This document shows, one piece after another, positions 40,186 through 43,109 of a stretch of DNA of 43,109 nucleotides. The stretch covers positions 1-43,109 of the forward strand of contig CAKMKL010000074.1 in the NCBI GenBank assembly GCA_927443375.1, in the 5' to 3' direction. The notes beneath the pieces are model-generated. The model saw nothing but the letters and a program-made list of their open reading frames with translations. It searched no databases and was not told where the DNA came from. Position 1 is the first letter of the stretch. Each line of letters starts with the position of its first letter. The translations under genes and the position numbers were made by a program. The stretch is from an uncultured Paenibacillus sp. (GTDB taxonomy: Bacteria; Bacillota; Bacilli; Paenibacillales; Paenibacillaceae).

Positions 40186-40941
40186 TTAAAGATTCCGGCT
40201 TCTGCGGCTGGGAAGGGAGCTATAGTACCTGGGCAGCTTGAAAAAGATCAGATACATCAGCAGGAAGATCACGAAGGCAAAGACCTCTTCGACGAATAGA
40301 TAGTAGGGATAGGGGCCGAAATAATCGAGTACGGACAAGGTATCCGGCTTATGCGCCAGGAACATGTAGTTGGTGTCCAGCAGTTTATCTGCGGCAAAGA
40401 CGCATGCGGCGATCATATTGAGGCAGCCCATGGTGAAGAACAGTGACCGTAAGCCTGGCCGGAAGCCATAAGCCCAGGTCATAAACAAGGAAGCCAGTAC
40501 GATGGCTCCGTGGGCGGTAAAAAACAGCAGGAAGCGGAAATGCGGAAACGGGTAGACCAGATTAGGTGTAAGCAGTGCGATGAAAGCGCCGCCGATCCCG
40601 GCGAAGTAAAGGAAGGAGTAGAGCAGCCGGCTGCGGGTAAGCAGCATGATCGCGGATAAGAGCAGCGTGATTCCGCACAGCTCCAGCGGCAGTGAATGCT
40701 GGATGGTCCAAATGTCCTGTGACAGGTACCAAAGATGCAGGCCGCCTTCCGAAGCCAGCAGAACGATGACCAGCAGATAACGGACAGCGTCCCGGAGAAA
40801 AGGCCGCGAAAGGAGTGCAGCCCGTGAAGCGAATAGCAGCAGACAAGCTAAAGCGACCAAAGCCAGAGCAATGAGATGCGGCAAGGAAAACATGGCAAAA
40901 TCCGCCTCATGCTGCCGCCCGAAAAAGATTGTAAGGTTCAC
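40186..40941 (-). CDS. TIGR02206 family integral membrane protein (YwaF-like)
   Basis: This 251-residue protein starts at GTG 40941 with SD ggggggagag on the minus strand. It has seven hydrophobic segments, starting FSLPHLIALALVALACLLLF and ending YYLFVEEVFAFVIFLLMYLI. The ordered residues HSLPLELCGITLLL and PHFRFLLFFTAHGAIVLASL are typical of the YwaF/TIGR02206 group. The function of the family is unknown. It is encoded alone, sharing the terminator region with ppiB. Confidence 0.87.
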   Translation of the reverse strand: MNLTIFFGRQHEADFAMFSLPHLIALALVALACLLLFASRAALLSRPFLRDAVRYLLVIVLLASEGGLHLWYLSQDIWTIQHSLPLELCGITLLLSAIMLLTRSRLLYSFLYFAGIGGAFIALLTPNLVYPFPHFRFLLFFTAHGAIVLASLFMTWAYGFRPGLRSLFFTMGCLNMIAACVFAADKLLDTNYMFLAHKPDTLSVLDYFGPYPYYLFVEEVFAFVIFLLMYLIFFKLPRYYSSLPSRRSRNL

Positions 40942-41171
40942 AATTTTCTCTCCCCCCGAATGTTGAACATATTCCCAAAAAATAATTATTTTATTTTAAA
41001 CATAATCTGATTCTAAAGATCTATACTTCGGTGATATAAGTATATAACGCTCAAACTGAACAGGAAAGGAAGAGAATTCTTTAATCTAACATAAGATGGA
41101 TGCGGATTACCGGCATACATAACTGGCTTTTGGGCGGGTTTTATATTTTCAGAAACGGGGGCTACCGGGGA

Positions 41172-43109
41172 ATGATGAGAAAAAAAGTAAGTCTGGCCAT
41201 TGTGGTTCTTTTGCTTTTTGTGCAATATGCCTACGGCATCGGATTCACGTCACAGGTCAAGGCAGCTGCCATTGATCATGACAAGAACATCATTACCAGT
41301 GTTTCTATGGCAGTATATGGGCCGGATGGAAGCACAGTTACGGACAGTGTGTATGACGTTAATTCCATGGTATCCCTGGATTACACCTGGGCACTTCCGG
41401 ACGGACACGGCTACACTGCCGGAGATACCTTCACCTTCCAGCTTCCCGGACAGTTTCAGCTGTTCAATGACATTAGCGGAGCGCTTGTGTCGGATGATGG
41501 GCAGGTAGGTGATTTTACAATCAGCCAATCCACACATCAGGTGGTCATGACCTTCAATAATTACATTGAGAATCATGGCAATGTCCATGGGACGCTGCGG
41601 GTTAATACGAAATTCGACCGTGCCCAATTGAACGGCAAAACGGTCGAGGAGATCTTATTCCCGGTTGAGGGGGGCATTCAGACCGTGACGGTGCAATTCA
41701 GGCCGGAGGTCAGTTCAACCATTGCCAAGAATGGCGTATCCAGCGGCTTCAACGCGGATCATATCGATTGGACAGTCGATGTGAACAAGAAACTGGAATC
41801 CGTGCAGAATGCCGTGGTTACCGATCCTATTCCCGCTGGACTGTCGCTGGACAGTACGGTTACACTGGCTGTTTATCAGCTGAACGTACAGCTGGATGGA
41901 ACAGTCCTGCAGGGCAACTTGCTCGATACCAGCATATATAGTGCTGAGGTATCCGGGGGCACGCTGATCGTCCGTTTCACGGATTCCGTGCTAAATGGAG
42001 CATACCGGATCGCCTACTCCACTGGAATTACAGGTAACGAAGCCAGTTACACTAACACAGCTACATTTACCGGTGACGGACGTGATCCTGTCAGCGCATC
42101 AGCAACAGTTGCTGTGCAGCGTGGCGGAAGCCTGAACAAAAAGGCGCTCAATTACGAATGGGGTAAGCATATTACCACTTGGGCGGTCGAATACAATTAT
42201 AACAAAAGGGTTATCCCGCAGCAGAGTGCTGTGCTGACAGATTTATTCGATGATTCCCAGCGGCTGGTAACGGACTCAGTTACGGTATATCCGGTGACAC
42301 TTGATTCTGCAGGAAAGGCTACGAAGGGTACACCTCTTACGGAGAATGTGGATTATACGCTAACCGGTCTGATTGAAGTGGAGAAGGCGGGCTTCAAGCT
42401 GGAGTTCCTGAACGGCATATCTTCCGCTTACCTTATTGAGTATAAGACTCAGGCACAGGGCCGCGTATATAAAGATACTACAATTACCAACACAGTATCA
42501 GACAGTACCTACAGCGCTTCAGCAACTCAATTGATTCGTCCGGCCATTGTTTATAAGACGCTGTCCGGAGTGGATTACTCGAAACAGACGGTAAACTGGA
42601 AGATCACCGTGAATGGTGACAATTATCCAATGAAGGAAGTTGTACTGACTGATACCTTCCCGCAGGGCGGACTAAAATTCATACCGGATTCACTGGTTGT
42701 GCGGAACAGCAGCGGCGCGGTGCTTGATGACTCGGCCTACACGCTGGATTATAATGAATCCAGTGCGCCGCATGCCGGATGGAATACCGGTTTCAAGGTA
42801 ATATTTAAATCAACGATAACAGGTACTTATACTATCGGTTATACTACCAAATTCAGCAGTTCCTACGCGAAGAGCGACAATTTCGTCAACACGGCTAAGG
42901 TCGACTGGAAGGATATTGAAGGCATGCGGACGGCCAGTGCGAACGGATTGTTTATTCCCCGCCCTGAGTATAAGAACAACGGATTCAAGACCGGAGTTTA
43001 TGATGCGGCAACCAAAGAAATAACCTGGACGATTGGTGTCAATTATACGAGTGTTGCGGTAATAGAACCAGTTGTTTCGGACATTCTGACAGCCGGGCAG
43101 ACACTGGTT
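41172..43109 (+). CDS. Cna-like collagen-binding-domain surface adhesin (5' part, runs off the window)
   Basis: The open frame from ATG 41172 (or ATG 41175) continues to the window end, 646 codons so far. An N-terminal signal peptide (KKVSLAIVVLLLFVQYAYGI, then GFTSQVKAAA) is followed by an adhesin-like beta domain (residues about 40-165). Repeated Cna A-type collagen-binding-like modules follow, with the recurring IDWTVDVNKK / TTWAVEYNYN / VNWKITVNGD / ITWTIGVNYT motif at Trp200, 337, 476 and 619. Each is followed by V-x-T-D-x-(F/P). Such MSCRAMM-type proteins are cell-wall-anchored and bind matrix or surfaces. The anchor (LPXTG or S-layer type) would be beyond the window. Confidence 0.85.
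   Translation, partial: MMRKKVSLAIVVLLLFVQYAYGIGFTSQVKAAAIDHDKNIITSVSMAVYGPDGSTVTDSVYDVNSMVSLDYTWALPDGHGYTAGDTFTFQLPGQFQLFNDISGALVSDDGQVGDFTISQSTHQVVMTFNNYIENHGNVHGTLRVNTKFDRAQLNGKTVEEILFPVEGGIQTVTVQFRPEVSSTIAKNGVSSGFNADHIDWTVDVNKKLESVQNAVVTDPIPAGLSLDSTVTLAVYQLNVQLDGTVLQGNLLDTSIYSAEVSGGTLIVRFTDSVLNGAYRIAYSTGITGNEASYTNTATFTGDGRDPVSASATVAVQRGGSLNKKALNYEWGKHITTWAVEYNYNKRVIPQQSAVLTDLFDDSQRLVTDSVTVYPVTLDSAGKATKGTPLTENVDYTLTGLIEVEKAGFKLEFLNGISSAYLIEYKTQAQGRVYKDTTITNTVSDSTYSASATQLIRPAIVYKTLSGVDYSKQTVNWKITVNGDNYPMKEVVLTDTFPQGGLKFIPDSLVVRNSSGAVLDDSAYTLDYNESSAPHAGWNTGFKVIFKSTITGTYTIGYTTKFSSSYAKSDNFVNTAKVDWKDIEGMRTASANGLFIPRPEYKNNGFKTGVYDAATKEITWTIGVNYTSVAVIEPVVSDILTAGQTLV

Noticed and set aside
1..43109. 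CRISPR arrays, tRNA or rRNA genes, insertion sequences, prophage or conjugative genes
   Set aside because: None were seen: no regularly spaced repeats, no cloverleaf with T-loop consensus, no transposase or integrase motifs.

Overview
This window reads as chromosomal DNA of an endospore-forming Firmicute, most likely Paenibacillus or a close relative. The evidence is gene content: two GerA-family spore genes, spoVAA-spoVAB next to lysA and ppiB, YesM/YesN two-component regulation beside a LipO/LplB/YtcP-type sugar importer, strong Shine-Dalgarno (SD) sequences, and frequent GTG/TTG starts. Genus assignment is inference. I see no rRNA, tRNA, CRISPR array or insertion sequence.

Layout. Positions 1-4020 hold an AT-rich run of small unrecognised proteins, one lipoprotein and decayed relatives, resembling a toxin-immunity or accessory cassette. 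Positions 4033-9217 carry an O-antigen-ligase-like membrane protein with a TPR tail (minus strand), a VOC protein, and an ECF sigma factor fused to a DUF1835 domain. Positions 9258-12715 carry a PP1-like phosphatase, a frameshifted remnant, an aldo/keto reductase with a GNAT acetyltransferase, and two small proteins. A ferredoxin-NADP reductase-like flavoprotein (12920-13960) lies behind a well-formed Fur box.

Positions 14155-18285 are a germination-receptor operon in A-C-B order, converging on a small membrane protein that has its own forespore-type promoter candidate. Positions 18517-24802 contain a [2Fe-2S] thioredoxin-like protein, a GNAT protein that appears to have lost its acetyl-CoA loop, an SDR dehydrogenase, a decayed P-loop kinase, an AI-2E-family transporter, a type-B carboxylesterase, and a membrane-anchored phosphate-binding-like protein. 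An FMN riboswitch (25012-25155) with a terminator controls a DMT/EamA transporter, a probable flavin transporter.

Positions 26571-34111 form a sugar-sensing and uptake module: YesM kinase, YesN regulator, solute-binding lipoprotein, two permeases and the stump of a GH53 galactanase. No ATPase is encoded, so one from elsewhere must power the importer. Positions 34285-40092 are spoVAA-spoVAB-spoVAF-lysA-ppiB. This keeps the flanks of the Bacillus subtilis spoVA-lysA-ppiB region but lacks spoVAC, spoVAD and spoVAE, and the SpoVAF-like protein has an acidic N-terminal extension of about 345 residues. The window ends with a YwaF-like membrane protein and the 5' part of a repetitive Cna-like surface adhesin.

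No wholly new system is proven. The most unusual items are the sigma-DUF1835 fusion with an internal ribosome-binding site, the long-tailed SpoVAF with a reduced spoVA operon, the FMN-controlled DMT transporter, and a cluster of recently damaged genes.
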